Shown: positions 7,643 to 18,300, counted from the stretch's first letter. The stretch is DNA of 64,000 bases from Deltaproteobacteria bacterium (GCA_012729055.1 JAAYDW010000068.1:86218-150217), one strand, 5' to 3'. Translations and numbers: made by a program. Notes: generated from the letters alone by a model not told the origin.

Positions 7643-8689
7643 TCAACGCTTCAGGTCTGAAAAGTACGCCTGCAATTCCCGGCAGAGCTGTTCCGGGACG
7701 ACCGGGCAGATGATTTCGTCGTGCAGCTTTTCAAAGTAATTCAAGTCGCTCGTACCCAGCGGGTTGAGTTCGAAACGCGGAATAATTTTCCCCTGCACCC
7801 AGAAATTTTTCTCCGGCGTCATCGTGGCGTACAGAGACAAATTGAAGCTCATGAAATTGTTGACGTAGAGGTGCGCAAACACGCGGGCCAGGCCCGAAAG
7901 CAGCTCTTCAAAGTTGGCTTCGGTCAAATCAAAAAACGATGTTTTTTCCCGGAAATAAAAATCGACTTCTCCGGCCATGCCCTTGGGTGAAAAGGCGGCC
8001 AGCCAGGAGATGGCGCCGGTGGCGGCGATGAAGCGTTCTTTGGCGTTCTGCTCCAGGATCAGGAGGTTTCGCCAGAGATGGCCGCCGCCGGAGGCTTCGG
8101 CATAATTTTGCGCGCTGGACAGCAGGCGGCGGACGAAGTTGGTCGGATGTCGGCTCACGATGGTCTGCAGGTGGGGGTGGATCAGACCTCCGCCCGAGGG
8201 CGGCATGTAGTTCCAGTTGATCGAGCAGTACGAATAGCCCTTTTGCAGCTCTGCGATGCGGTATAAGTAGTCGCGGCAGACGGCGAATCCGTCGTGCATG
8301 GCGTCCGCCGTCAGTTGGTCGAGGCCGAGAAAGTGACAAGACGAGAAGATCGCCACGGAGTTGGCGGCATCGTAGGGAAACGCGTTGGGAAAAAGCCAGG
8401 CGTCGCCGCGCCGGAATTTCCCCTCGGCGATAATATCCGGCGTAAATTTGGGAGTGAGCCTCTCGAAGAGTTCCGGGCAGAAGGGGCAGATCGCGGGAGG
8501 CGACTTTTCCAGATAGGGGGCGGGGTCCGGCTTCTGGGCGGGCCGCACGCGGTAGGGCAGAATGCGGCTTGCCACGCCGGTGGTTTCGTCGTAGCGTTCC
8601 TCGATCACCAGTTCCTTTTCTTCAAATCCGGCAAAGGGATTCAGGTAGCGGCCGACGGTGACTTCTTTGTGCAATCCGATGTCTTTCAT
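7643..8689 (-). CDS. GalT-like HIT-superfamily nucleotidyltransferase
   Basis: A 348-residue protein with the layout of galactose-1-phosphate uridylyltransferases: a CPFC zinc-type pair at about 68-71 and the HIT active-site motif HPHLQT at about 171-176, preceded by NWNYMPPSGGGLIH. Family members transfer UMP or AMP between sugar phosphates. Sequence features such as PSGGGLIHPH differ from classical GalT, so the true substrate may be another sugar phosphate or dinucleotide. The start at 8689 has GAGG 7 bases upstream and overlaps the stop of the DHH gene as ATGA, implying translational coupling. Confidence 0.75.
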   Translation of the reverse strand: MKDIGLHKEVTVGRYLNPFAGFEEKELVIEERYDETTGVASRILPYRVRPAQKPDPAPYLEKSPPAICPFCPELFERLTPKFTPDIIAEGKFRRGDAWLFPNAFPYDAANSVAIFSSCHFLGLDQLTADAMHDGFAVCRDYLYRIAELQKGYSYCSINWNYMPPSGGGLIHPHLQTIVSRHPTNFVRRLLSSAQNYAEASGGGHLWRNLLILEQNAKERFIAATGAISWLAAFSPKGMAGEVDFYFREKTSFFDLTEANFEELLSGLARVFAHLYVNNFMSFNLSLYATMTPEKNFWVQGKIIPRFELNPLGTSDLNYFEKLHDEIICPVVPEQLCRELQAYFSDLKR

Positions 8690-9756
8690 GAGGGATCCTC
8701 GCGAGGTGAAGGTATTTGCGCGGTTTGCCTTGCCGCATGGCCCCTTTTCAGACACTGGTCCAGAAAACGATCGATGCTGGCATGGGACAAATCGCCTTTC
8801 AATTCCGTTTTTAAAACGTCCAGGAGAATTTCAATGCGGGCGGCGCTGCGGTGACCGCCTCCCTGGCCCACGAGGCCGCAGGCGCTTTGCGCCAGCGCGC
8901 CGCAGTCCTGCCGGTAGCCGTCTCCCCGGAAGATGATGATCAGTTTGTCGTTGACGATGCCCGCAACCACGACGTAAGAGGTGCCGATGACGTGCAGGTA
9001 AAAGTCCGCGACCTGGACGCAGACATCCGGGCTTTCCACCTGGCCCAAAAACCCGACGCGGCGGCCGCGGAAATGCCTCATGGTGTGAAAGGCCTGATCG
9101 AAGTATTTCAGGTAGCTCATCGGCGTCTGATTGAGCTCGATGCGCCGGATGAGCGGAATGTTGGCGCGCCGGCTGTGAAAGGTGTAGGCGCGGATGTCGT
9201 CGGCGATGGTGTCGCGGTCGAAATTGTCCGTGTCCGTCTTGATGCCGTAAAGCAGCGCCGTGTGCAAGTTGCGCGGAATGCGGACGCGCGCGGCCAGAAG
9301 GTATTCCGTGAAAACCGTCGAGAGCGCGCCGTAGGCGGGGCGGATGTCGGCCAACGGCGCTTCCCACTCGCCCTGGCGGGGGTGATGATCGAAGACGAAC
9401 GTGGGTCTTAGCGAAAAGAGGGATTCGCTGAAAAAGGACGGCTGCGCGTCCACCAGCGCGATATGCCGGTGGGCGGCCGGGTCCACCTGGCCCAGCTGGC
9501 GGATCGTGAGGCGCATTGCGTGCGCGAGCTCCCGATTCTGCTGGCGCCGGATGGGCTCCGTCGCGGCCAGCGTGCAGCGGGTGATATTTTTTCTGCGCGC
9601 GAGGATTTCGCTAAGCGCCATGGCCGAGGCGATCGCGTCCGGATCGGGGCTGCCATACATCAGAATCAAGAGCGAATCGTCGGGAGAGATGATTTCAAGG
9701 AGTCTTCTTAAATGCTGCTGCGTCTCGTTTTTAACGACAATGGATTGCAAATGCAT
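8686..9756 (-). CDS. DHH/DHHA1 phosphoesterase (NrnA-like)
   Basis: A 356-residue cytoplasmic protein with both domains of the DHH superfamily. Metal-binding motifs are DPDAIAS (38-44), the DHH triad at 123-125 and, near residue 297, the DHHA1 substrate loop GQGGGHRSAA. NrnA-type proteins degrade short oligoribonucleotides and dephosphorylate pAp; others cleave cyclic dinucleotides such as pApA. Because a diadenylate cyclase is encoded at 46.2 kb, c-di-AMP/pApA turnover is a possible role (inference). It overlaps the GalT-like gene by 4 bases and follows selD by 26 bases. Confidence 0.85.
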   Translation of the reverse strand: MHLQSIVVKNETQQHLRRLLEIISPDDSLLILMYGSPDPDAIASAMALSEILARRKNITRCTLAATEPIRRQQNRELAHAMRLTIRQLGQVDPAAHRHIALVDAQPSFFSESLFSLRPTFVFDHHPRQGEWEAPLADIRPAYGALSTVFTEYLLAARVRIPRNLHTALLYGIKTDTDNFDRDTIADDIRAYTFHSRRANIPLIRRIELNQTPMSYLKYFDQAFHTMRHFRGRRVGFLGQVESPDVCVQVADFYLHVIGTSYVVVAGIVNDKLIIIFRGDGYRQDCGALAQSACGLVGQGGGHRSAARIEILLDVLKTELKGDLSHASIDRFLDQCLKRGHAARQTAQIPSPREDPS

Positions 9757-9782
9757 ACCTCGTGGCTTGCAAAACGCTTGCC

Positions 9783-10844
9783 TTATGCCAGAAGAATTTT
9801 GCCGGGGCGGGTGTCCGTCACATCGCCCACAATCGCCGCGTCGCCGATCCCCGCGTCGCGCATGGCTTTTACGAGCGGTTCCGCCTTGTCCGCCGGAAGA
9901 CTGAAAAGCAGGCCGCCCGCCGTCTGCGGATCGAAGCAGACGTCAAAGATCCAGTCCGGACAGGAGGGCGCCTTTTCCACCTGGCCCAGGCGGTAGTTCC
10001 GGTTGCGGTACAACCCGCCGGGCAGATAACCGGTTTCCACCAGTTCCCGAATACCCTCCAGAATGGGGATTCGGGCCGCCGCGATGCGCAGGCCGACGTC
10101 GCTGCCTTCAACGGTTTCGCAGGCATGCCCCAGGAAACCGAAGCCCGTGATATCCGTGCAGGAATGGATGTCTCCCGCGGAAATCATCAGTTCGGCGGCT
10201 TGTTTGTTGAGCGTCGTCATGCAGGCTGTCGCTTGTTCGACGAGCGCCGGCGCGGCCACTCCCGCCTTGAGCGCCGTCGCGGCGATGCCCGTGCCGAGCG
10301 GTTTGGTCAGGATGAGCTTGTCGCCGGGGCGCGCGCCGCGGTTGAAAAGCACGCGGTCCGGATGAATCGTGCCGGTCACCGAGAGCCCGTACTTGATTTC
10401 GGTGTCTTCCACGCTGTGGCCGCCGACCAGCAGCACGCCCGCTTCGCGCATTTTGTCCAGTCCACCGCGCAAAACGTCGCGCAGCACCGCTTTGTCCATC
10501 GTCTTTATGGGAAAACAGACGATGTTCATCGCGGTCAACGGCCGGCCGCCCATCGCGTAAATGTCGTTCAGGGCATTGACCGCGGCAATCCGGCCGAAGG
10601 TGAAGGGATCGTCCACCGTCGGCGTGAAGAAGTCTACCGTCTGCACCAGCGCCAGGTCGTCGGAAAGTTTGTACACGCCCGCGTCTTCCGCATGTTCATA
10701 TCCGGTCACCAGATTCGGATCGGAGATGAGCGGCAAATCGCGCAGAATGTCGGACAGGTCCCCCGGACCGATCTTGCAGGCTCAACCTGCGCTTTGAACG
10801 GTTTCTGTCAAACGAATGGGTTTTTTCTCTTCCATCTTGTCCAT
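9783..10844 (-). CDS. selD: Selenide, water dikinase, itself a selenoprotein (UGA = Sec21)
   Basis: SelD makes selenophosphate from selenide and ATP for selenocysteine and selenouridine synthesis. The conserved body starts in a long open frame, but the essential N-terminal motif lies upstream, beyond an in-frame TGA at 10784-10782. Reading from ATG 10844 gives ...TETVQSAG-U-ACKIGPGDLSD..., where UGA is exactly the active-site Cys/Sec position of SelD and Lys follows in the ACKIGPG motif. Total 353 residues, normal for the family. Later motifs include MGGRPLTAMNI, GGHSVEDTEIKYGLSVTG and DITGFGFLGH. A small hairpin follows the UGA. The start could also be the ATG at 10835; ribosome sites are weak. 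Confidence 0.93.
10757..10784 (-). promoter_or_regulatory. Candidate SECIS hairpin in selD
   Basis: Minus strand: 12 bases after the UGA, GGTCC-GGG-GGACC forms a perfect 5-bp stem with a 3-base G loop (10769-10757). Bacterial SECIS elements lie immediately 3' of the UGA inside the coding region with an apical loop containing G. Placement fits; folding was not computed. Confidence 0.6.
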
Positions 10845-11059
10845 ACCTGAAAAAAAATTAAAGATTGAGCCGCTTCCTTCGGAAACGTTTCTGGTTTTTA
10901 GCATAGATGATCGTATTTTCCAACTTCATTTCATTCCGGCCGGCGCCGGCTTTCATCCGACGGGCGCCGGGCCGCACAACCGTCGGTCGGCTTCAATTTT
11001 TGTTGATTTATTGCGCTCAATCAGATTATAGAACAGTACCTTTAAAAAGGATGAAAAGC

Positions 11060-12445
11060 ATGGCTATTCGCTATTACAGTACCAATCGCTTCGTGTACTC
11101 CATTCCGGGCATCGAGCCCTTCACGGCGACCGTTTCCTTCCGGGAAGCGCTCCTGGCCGGTCAGGCGCCGGATGAGGGGCTTTTTGTTCCCGATCCGATC
11201 CCGCAGTTGTCCATGTCCGATATCATCGGGCTGCGGGACCGGCCCTACTGGCAGGCCGCGCTGCTGGTGGCCCGGACCTTTTTGTCCGACGAATTTTCCG
11301 ACGACGTTCTTGCCGACATCGCGCAGGATGCGTACAATTATCCCGTGCCGCTCGAGGCGGTTTATCCGCGCGCATTCATTTTGCGCCTGGACCAGGGGCC
11401 GACGGCGTCCTTCAAGGATTTCGCCGCGCGGATGATGGCGCGGCTGATGAGCCATTGCCGCCCCGAAGGAGAAAGGCTCAACATTCTGGTGGCGACGTCC
11501 GGCGATACGGGCAGCGCGGTGGGCGAGGCCTACAAGGGCGTCCGCGGCATCGATGTGACCATTCTGTACCCGGCGGACGAGGTGAGCCTGATGCAGAAAA
11601 AGCAGCTCGACACCATCGGTGGCAACGTGCGGGCGCTGTGCGTGAACGGAAAATTCGACGATTGCCAGAATCTGGTGAAAGAGGCGTTTGCCGACCGGGA
11701 GCTGGCGCGGTTCAACCTGTCGTCGGCCAATTCCATCAATTTCGGCCGCATTCTGCCGCAGATTGTTTATTACGTTTACGCTTACGCGCAGCTCGCCGGG
11801 GCGGGGGAAGAAGTTCTGTTTTCTGTTCCATCCGGCAATTTCGGCGACGCCCTGGGCTGCGAATACGCCCGCCGGATGGGTCTGCCGGTGGCCAAGCTCA
11901 TCATGCCCACCAACGAAAATGATGAATTTCCGCTGTATCTGGAAACCGGCCGCTACACCAAGGTATCGCCGTCGCGGGCCTGCATTTCCAATGCGATGAA
12001 CGTCGGCCATCCCAGCAATCTGGCGCGTTTTTTTGAACTCTACGGCGGAACGGTCGACCGCGCGGGCGTGGTCCACCGCTATCCCGATCTCGCAGAAATG
12101 CGCCGCCGCATTTTCTCGGTGAGCGTCACCGACGAGCAGACCCGCCGGACCATCAAAAGCGTTTACGACCGCTACCGGGTGATCCTCGAGCAGCACGGCG
12201 CGGTGGGCTGGGCGGGGCTCGAGGCCTATCAGAAAAAAAGCGGCGATACGAAACTGGCCATCTGCCTGGAAACCGCGCATCCCGCCAAATTTCCCGAAGA
12301 AATCAAGAGCCTCCTGGGCATCGATCCCGAGCTTCCGGAAAGCATGAAAGACCTGGCCTGCCGCGAGGGCGGCGCCGTTAATATGTCCAGAGAGTTTCTG
12401 GTATTTAAGAGATACCTGCAGGACACGCTCAGGATTCGGGAGTAA
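11060..12445 (+). CDS. thrC: Threonine synthase
   Basis: A 461-residue PLP enzyme converting O-phosphohomoserine to threonine. PLP lysine is Lys119 in PTASFKDFAARMMARL; the phosphate-binding loop is TSGDTGSAV, and SSANSINFGRILPQ and SVPSGNFGDALG are typical of the long (E. coli/yeast-like) ThrC class. Start at 11060 because AAGG lies 9 bases upstream; an in-frame ATG at 11051 abuts the AAGG. No other threonine gene is adjacent. Confidence 0.95.
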   Translation: MAIRYYSTNRFVYSIPGIEPFTATVSFREALLAGQAPDEGLFVPDPIPQLSMSDIIGLRDRPYWQAALLVARTFLSDEFSDDVLADIAQDAYNYPVPLEAVYPRAFILRLDQGPTASFKDFAARMMARLMSHCRPEGERLNILVATSGDTGSAVGEAYKGVRGIDVTILYPADEVSLMQKKQLDTIGGNVRALCVNGKFDDCQNLVKEAFADRELARFNLSSANSINFGRILPQIVYYVYAYAQLAGAGEEVLFSVPSGNFGDALGCEYARRMGLPVAKLIMPTNENDEFPLYLETGRYTKVSPSRACISNAMNVGHPSNLARFFELYGGTVDRAGVVHRYPDLAEMRRRIFSVSVTDEQTRRTIKSVYDRYRVILEQHGAVGWAGLEAYQKKSGDTKLAICLETAHPAKFPEEIKSLLGIDPELPESMKDLACREGGAVNMSREFLVFKRYLQDTLRIRE

Positions 12446-12594
12446 CGCGTCGTTTCGCGTGTCCTGATGTTTTCCGTCCGGTGAGGACGGCGGCAAAAAA
12501 GCATCGCGCCGTGTTTCATCATCCGGGCCGCAACGTTTGGCGGCAAGAGAAACGCGGGGATGCCCCGGACGATTTGGACCATCGGGAGGCGCAC

Positions 12595-13371
12595 ATGACA
12601 CGCGAAGAAATTTATCTTTCCGAAACGGCGCAGGTGTGGCAGGCGGCGCTGGCGCAGGATCTGTTTCCGGGCGACCTGGTCATTGAAATCGCCCGCTTTT
12701 TTTTGGGAACTCCCTATCAGGCCGGAACGCTCGAGGCGCCGGGTCCGGAGAAACTCACGGTTACCCTGACGCAGTTCGACTGCATGACGTTTGTCGAAAC
12801 CGTGCTGGCCCTGGCCCGCTGCGCCGCGGCCGGAAAGCTTTCCGTTGCGCAATTCCGGAAAAACCTCACGCTCATCCGTTACCGTGGGGGGAAAATCGCC
12901 GGCTACGCCTCGCGGTTGCATTATTTTTCCGACTGGATCCGGGACAACGAAAAAAAGAGTGTGCTGCGGAATGTCACGGCCGGTCTGGGCGGCCGTCCCC
13001 GGCGCAAAAAAATCAACTTCATGACGACGCACCGGACTTTGTATGCCGGCTTGAAAACCGAAAGCCAGTTTACCCGCCTGGAAAAAATCGAAAAGAGCCT
13101 TTCCCGCCGGTTCTGGCGCGTGGTGGAGGCCAAAAATCTGGCGCGTCTGCAGGGCGGTCTTCGCCCGGGAGACGTCTTCGCTCTCACAACGGAGCAGGAG
13201 GGGCTCGACGTCGCGCATATCGGTTTCGTCGTGAAGGAGGGGAGAAGCCTGCGTCTCCTGCACGCGTCGCGCCGGGAAGGCGCGGTGGTCGTATCCGGAA
13301 AAACGCTTGCGGCTTTTGTGAAAGGCAATCGGAAGTTCAGCGGCGTCATGGTCGCGCGTTTTTGCCGCTGA
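12595..13371 (+). CDS. DUF1460 (N-acetylmuramoyl-L-alanine amidase-like) protein
   Basis: A 258-residue protein of the DUF1460 family, which has an NlpC/P60-like cysteine peptidase fold. The nucleophile is probably Cys63 in TQFDCMTFVETVLALA; the general-base His is probably His208 in DVAHIGFVV. The RYRGGKIAGYASRLHYFSDWI segment is characteristic of the family. Members are thought to act on cell-wall peptides, but no signal peptide is visible here. The start has GGGAGG 6 bases upstream. It lies 150 bases after thrC. Confidence 0.8.
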   Translation: MTREEIYLSETAQVWQAALAQDLFPGDLVIEIARFFLGTPYQAGTLEAPGPEKLTVTLTQFDCMTFVETVLALARCAAAGKLSVAQFRKNLTLIRYRGGKIAGYASRLHYFSDWIRDNEKKSVLRNVTAGLGGRPRRKKINFMTTHRTLYAGLKTESQFTRLEKIEKSLSRRFWRVVEAKNLARLQGGLRPGDVFALTTEQEGLDVAHIGFVVKEGRSLRLLHASRREGAVVVSGKTLAAFVKGNRKFSGVMVARFCR

Positions 13372-13561
13372 AGGAAGATCATCAGGATGTCCGGGTCGGC
13401 AATGGTCCGGTGGGTACCGCTCCGGCAAACGACTTCCTGAAAAAAAATTTCAATAATCCCTTTTCCGGAAACGGGAAATAGGTTGTTATTCATAAATATT
13501 TGTCTCTCAAAGCCGCGGCCGTCGGCCGGACGTCCCTCAAAAAAAGCTTTCTAAAAAGGGC

Positions 13562-13590
13562 TTGACAACTCGTCCGGGCTCATCTATGTA
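13562..13590 (+). promoter_or_regulatory. Sigma-70-like promoter of the substrate-binding protein unit
   Basis: TTGACA at 13562-13567, 17-base spacer and TATGTA at 13585-13590. The palindromic operator begins 5 bases downstream of the -10, a typical repressor position. Confidence 0.55.
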
Positions 13591-13594
13591 CAAT

Positions 13595-13606
13595 CAACGT
13601 TCGTTG
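13595..13606. promoter_or_regulatory. Operator copy A, CAACG-TT-CGTTG
   Basis: Perfect palindrome with 5-base half-sites and 2-base centre, flanked by ACAAT on the left and TATA on the right. The same core occurs at 40825, 41029 and 44890. Probable TetR-family site. Confidence 0.7.
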
Positions 13607-13948
13607 TATATGAATTGCCGAAAAGGTCGATTGTCCGCTCAGCGTCCACGGAAGTCGGGAGTCGGGTGTTAGCGACTGAGGACAAGAATCCGCAGGACGG
13701 GCGGCGTGATGATGAGATGAAACAATCCTTCGGCGCCCGCCTGCTCCGGATCGCCCTATCCCCGGCGATCCGGGTTTTAGATACCGGCGCAGACGCCTCC
13801 GACAGGTGAAAACTGCTTGACCATATTTTCCGAATACAGTAACCTGAAAAAAAAGTGCTTCAACCGTTACCACAATACCGTGTCCAACCGGATCGCGAAA
13901 TGCGAAAATTTCGGTCCGGAAAAACTTATTAAAAAGGGGGATGTTGCA

Positions 13949-15181
13949 ATGACGAAGTGGAAAGCTTTATTGTGTTCAATGTTCATGTTTGCGTTTGTTG
14001 CATGGGCCGCGGTGGCCTCGGCGGATGATATCGTGATCGGCTTCACCGGGCCTTTGTCCGGGCCCGCCGCGGAGTACGGGCAGGATTGTATGTACGGCAT
14101 CGATATGGCCGTAAAAGAGCTCAATGCGGCAGGCGGCGTAACGGTTAAAGGCAAAAAATACACCTTCCGGATGGAAAGACTCGACGACCGGATGGACCCC
14201 ACCCAGGCGAAAAACAACGCGCTGCGTTTCGTGAATCAGCACAAAGCCATCGCGGTTTTCAGCCCCAACTTCACCGGTCTGGCGGCGATCATGGGTATTC
14301 CCGAACACAATTTTCTCATTGTGGCGTACACCAGCATTCATGCGCTTCTGGACAAAGGTCATCCGATGATCATCAACCCTGTTCCGAATTTTGTCACCTA
14401 TGCGCAGCTCATGTCCGACCAGGCTTGGGCGCAAGGTTACCGGAAAGTCGCCATGGTCGTGACGGCGGGTGGTTACGGCGATGCCTGGCGCAAGGCCTTC
14501 CATCATTTGTGGGTTAACAAGGGCGGACAGGTAGTCGGCGACTATCCCGCCAACTATTACTCGGAAACGGACTATTCGCCGCAGTTGTCGGCCGCTCTGT
14601 CCAAAAAACCCGATTTCCTGCTCATCGGCGGTCCTTCGGCGCCGACCGTTCTCGTCATCGAACAGGCCAGAGCCCTGGGATTCAAGGGCGGGTTCGTGGT
14701 GATCGACCAGGCCAAACCGGATTATATTGCGAAATCCATCAAAGATATGAGACTGCTGGAAGGCATGATCAGCACGGGCGCTCTGAAGGATCTGCCCCTG
14801 CCGGCCGTTCCCGGTTTCCAGGCCCGTTACAAAGCAGCGTATAAAAGAGACATGGGCGCGGAGTGCGTGCTGAACTACAACTCGATGTACGTGGTGGCCC
14901 GCGCGATCGAAAAAGCGCAGTCGCTCGACGCCAAACTGGTCCGACGGAATATTCCCAACGCCCTGCCGACCACCGGCGACAAGGTGCCCAACGAACTGTT
15001 TGCCATGCAAGACAACGGCTTCATGTATTGCGGTTTGATCATGCAGCACGTGAAGAACGGCAAGTTCTCGAAGGTGGATTACATTCTGGCTTTCCCGAAG
15101 ACCAAGGCGGAATATGAAAAGTACAAGAAGATGAGTAAAACCAAGGAACCGGAAATGATCCGCTGGGTGCCCATTCAGTAA
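13949..15181 (+). CDS. ABC transporter substrate-binding protein, branched-chain amino acid/amide (HAAT) type
   Basis: A 410-residue periplasmic binding protein with signal peptide (cleavage after AVASA) and the type-I fold of LivK-like proteins: IVIGFTGPLSGPAAEYGQ at the N terminus, GIDMAVKELNAAGG and a C-terminal lobe ending in WVPIQ. Ligands of this family range from amino acids and urea to aromatic acids and short-chain acyls. No permease or ATPase gene is close, so it must share a transporter encoded elsewhere or act as a sensor protein. GGGGG precedes the ATG. The shared operator links it to acyl-CoA genes at 40-45 kb, suggesting an organic acid ligand (inference). Confidence 0.85.
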   Translation: MTKWKALLCSMFMFAFVAWAAVASADDIVIGFTGPLSGPAAEYGQDCMYGIDMAVKELNAAGGVTVKGKKYTFRMERLDDRMDPTQAKNNALRFVNQHKAIAVFSPNFTGLAAIMGIPEHNFLIVAYTSIHALLDKGHPMIINPVPNFVTYAQLMSDQAWAQGYRKVAMVVTAGGYGDAWRKAFHHLWVNKGGQVVGDYPANYYSETDYSPQLSAALSKKPDFLLIGGPSAPTVLVIEQARALGFKGGFVVIDQAKPDYIAKSIKDMRLLEGMISTGALKDLPLPAVPGFQARYKAAYKRDMGAECVLNYNSMYVVARAIEKAQSLDAKLVRRNIPNALPTTGDKVPNELFAMQDNGFMYCGLIMQHVKNGKFSKVDYILAFPKTKAEYEKYKKMSKTKEPEMIRWVPIQ

Positions 15182-15210
15182 TCCACAACAGTGTTCGATC
15201 CTGAAACCGA

Positions 15211-15244
15211 AACCCCGCTTTTGGAAACAAAAGCGGGGTTTTTT
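15211..15244 (+). terminator. Rho-independent terminator of the binding-protein gene
   Basis: AACCCCGCTTTTG and CAAAAGCGGGGTT form a 13-bp stem with loop GAAA, followed by T residues. Confidence 0.9.
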
Positions 15245-15399
15245 GCCGGGTTGTCCGCGTCTTCCGGATGATTATTTCACGGGGATCCCCCCATGAGCAG
15301 CATTGCTGAAGCCGAAGAAGCCGGGGCGTTTCCGAAACCGGTCCCGGCGGGCGCCGGCGAAACGGCGGCAACGCAAACAGGCCGCCTTCCGGGAAACGA

Positions 15400-18300
15400 T
15401 TATGCTTCGCTTGTCTGGTCTTTTTTCTCTTCACCCGGACACGGTCGGTTTTTGAAAAACGTGTAATAGAGCAGCGGCACCACCACCAGCGTGAGCAGCG
15501 TTGCGGCCACGGCTCCGAACATCATGGCAATGGCCAGTCCCTGAAAGATGGGATCGAAGAGCATGACAAAAGAGCCGACGACGACAGCCGCCGCGGTGAG
15601 CACAATCGGCCGGAATCGGACGGTCCCCGCGCGGATAAGCGCATTGCGCAGTTCGCCTTTTTCCCGCCATTCCATCTGGATGAAGTCGACAAGCAAAATG
15701 GAATTGCGCACCACGATGCCTGCGAGCGCAATAAATCCGATCATGGAGGTGGCGGTGAAAAATGCGCCGAAGATCCAGTGCCCCGGCAGGATTCCCACCA
15801 GCGTGAGCAAAATAGGCGCCATGATGACCAGCGGCGTGACGAAGCTTCGAAACCAGGCCACGACCAGGATGTAGATGATGATCAGCACCACCGCAAAAGC
15901 AATGCCGAGATCGCGGAAAACCTCGTAGGTGATGTGCCATTCTCCGTCCCACTTCATGGCGTACCGGGTGGTGAGCCACGGCTGCGCCGACGAGTACTGC
16001 TTCAACTCGTAACCTTCGGCCAGTTTCAAGGCGGCGATGGCGTCTTTCATTTTCAGAATGGCGTAAACGGGGCTTTCTTCCGTTCCCGCGACGTCGCCGA
16101 TGACGTACGTCACATTCTTCAGATTTTTGTGGTAGATCGTTTTCTCCACGATTCCCTCCCGCACGGCAGCCAACTCTCCAAGCGAGACGGCTTTGCCGGC
16201 GGCTGACGGAATCATCAGCGTTTGCAGCTGCCGGAGGTCGGCCCGCTCGGCAAAAGGCATCCGCAGGAAGATTTCCACCGGTTCTCTCTCCCGGTCCAGG
16301 TGGACCACGCCGGCCACGCTTCCGCCCAGCGCAATCCGGACGCTTTGGGCGATGGCGTCCGTCGTGACGCCGCTTTGCGCCGCCCGAGCGCGGTCGACGA
16401 CAAACGACAGTTTGCGCTGGTCGTCTTCCACAAACCAGTCCACATCCACCACGCCGTCGGTCTTTTCGAAGATATCGCGCACCTGTCCGGCGATTTCAAT
16501 CCGGCGGGATGTTTCCGGCCCGTAAATTTCCGCCACCAGCGTGCTCAGCACCGGCGGCCCGGGCGGCAGTTCCGCAATTTTGATCCGCGCGTCGTGCCGG
16601 TCGGCGATGCGCTTCAATTCCGGCCGCAGGCGCTTGGCGATGTCGTGGCTTTGCGCCCGGCGGTCCGACTTGCCGACGAAATTCACCTGGATGTCGGCCA
16701 CGTTGCTGCCTTCGCGCAGGAAGTAATGGCGGACCAGGCCGTTGAAATTGTAAGGCGCGGCCGTTCCCACATAGGCTTGGTAGTCGGTCACTTCCGGCAC
16801 CGTTTTCAGATATTCGGAAAGCGCCCGCGTCACGGCGGCCGTTTCTTCCAGCGTCCGGCCTTCGGGCATGTCGATGATGACCTGCAATTCGCTCTTGTTG
16901 TCGAAGGGGAGCATTTTCATGGTGACCTGTTTGAGAGGCACCAGGAGCACGGCCAGAAGCAAAAGCCCGCCCACGGCGGCAAACGCAATCATCCGTTTTT
17001 TGGGCGCGTCGATCAACGGGCCGAGCATCTTTTCGTAAAGTCCGTGCGACTTTTCCTCGCGGGGCTCCCCCGAACCTTTGTGGCGGACTTTTTTCAAAAC
17101 GATGTAAGACAGCCAGGGGCTGACAATGAAGGCCACCAGCAGAGAAAAGAGCATCGCCGCCGACGCGCCGACCGGGATCGGCCGCATGTAAGGCCCCATG
17201 AGGCCGGAGACAAAGGCCATCGGCAGCAGCGCGGCAATGACGGTAAAGGTGGCCAGGATCGTGGGATTGCCCACTTCATCCACGGCCAGCACGGCCGTCT
17301 GCGGCTCGACCTTGCGCATCCGGAAATGCCGGTTGATGTTTTCCACGACGACAATCGCGTCGTCCACCAGAATGCCGATGGAAAAGATCAGCGCAAAAAG
17401 CGTTACGCGGTTGAGGGTGTAACCGTAAAGATAATTGATGAGCAGCGTCAGCGCCAGCGTTACCGGCACGGCGACGGCCACCACGATCGATTCCCGCCAG
17501 CCTAAAAACAAGGCGACAAGCAAGATTACGGAGATCGTGGCGATCAGCATGTGCTTCAGGAGTTCGTCGGATTTGTCCTTGGCTGTTTCTCCGTAGTTGC
17601 GCGTGACGGTCACCTGCACGTCGGACGGGATCAGCGTCCCTTTCAGGGCGGCTGTTTTTTTGAGCGCTTCGTCGGCCACCACGCTGGCGTTGGCGCCTTT
17701 TTGCTTGGCGACGGCAATGGTGACGGCTTCCGCCTGCGAGACGGCATTGCCGGTCAGGCCTTTTTTTGCCGCGGCGGGTCCCAGTCCCATGAAGACATAG
17801 TCGGTCGCCTCGGCCGGGCCGTCGGACACGGCCGCCACATTCCGCAGGTAAACGGGACGGCCGTTTGCGACATGGACGACCAGATTGCCCACCTCCTCAG
17901 CGTTCGTCAGAAAACTGCCCGTCTCGACAACCGTCTCCCGATTGCCCGATGGAAACGATCCGGAAGGAATAATGACATTGGCCCGGGCCAGGCTTTGCAT
18001 GATCTGCAGGGCCGACAGGTTATAGGCGCGCAGGCGCTGCGGGTCCAGCGTCAGGCGCACCTGGCGTTTCTGGCCGCCGATCACGGAAAACTCCGAAACG
18101 TTCGCGTCCTTCTTCAATTCTCCGCAAAGCTCGAGGGCGATGCGCCGAAGTTCGTAGCCGGTGTACCCGGGCGAAGCGCTCCACAGGGTCAGCGCCAGGA
18201 TGGGAACATCGTCGATCGATTTGGGTTTGACCATGGGTTGGGAGACGCCGGGCGGAATCCGGTCGTAGTTGGACATGAGTTTGTTGTAGAGCTTGACCAG

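Larger units (their letters stand above)
13372..13948 (+). other. 577-base non-coding stretch holding a promoter, an operator and a leader hairpin
   Basis: No credible gene. It holds the promoter at 13562-13590 with the palindromic operator at 13595-13606, then a roughly 340-base leader before the substrate-binding protein gene. In the leader CCGGATCGCC (13746-13755) pairs with GGCGATCCGG (13764-13773) and is followed by GTTTTAG, a weak terminator-like hairpin. The open frames in the leader lack ribosome sites. Confidence 0.6.

Noticed and set aside
15294..15467. 58-codon plus-strand frame after the binding-protein terminator
   Set aside because: No ribosome site, no family match, and it overlaps the end of the RND gene on the other strand.
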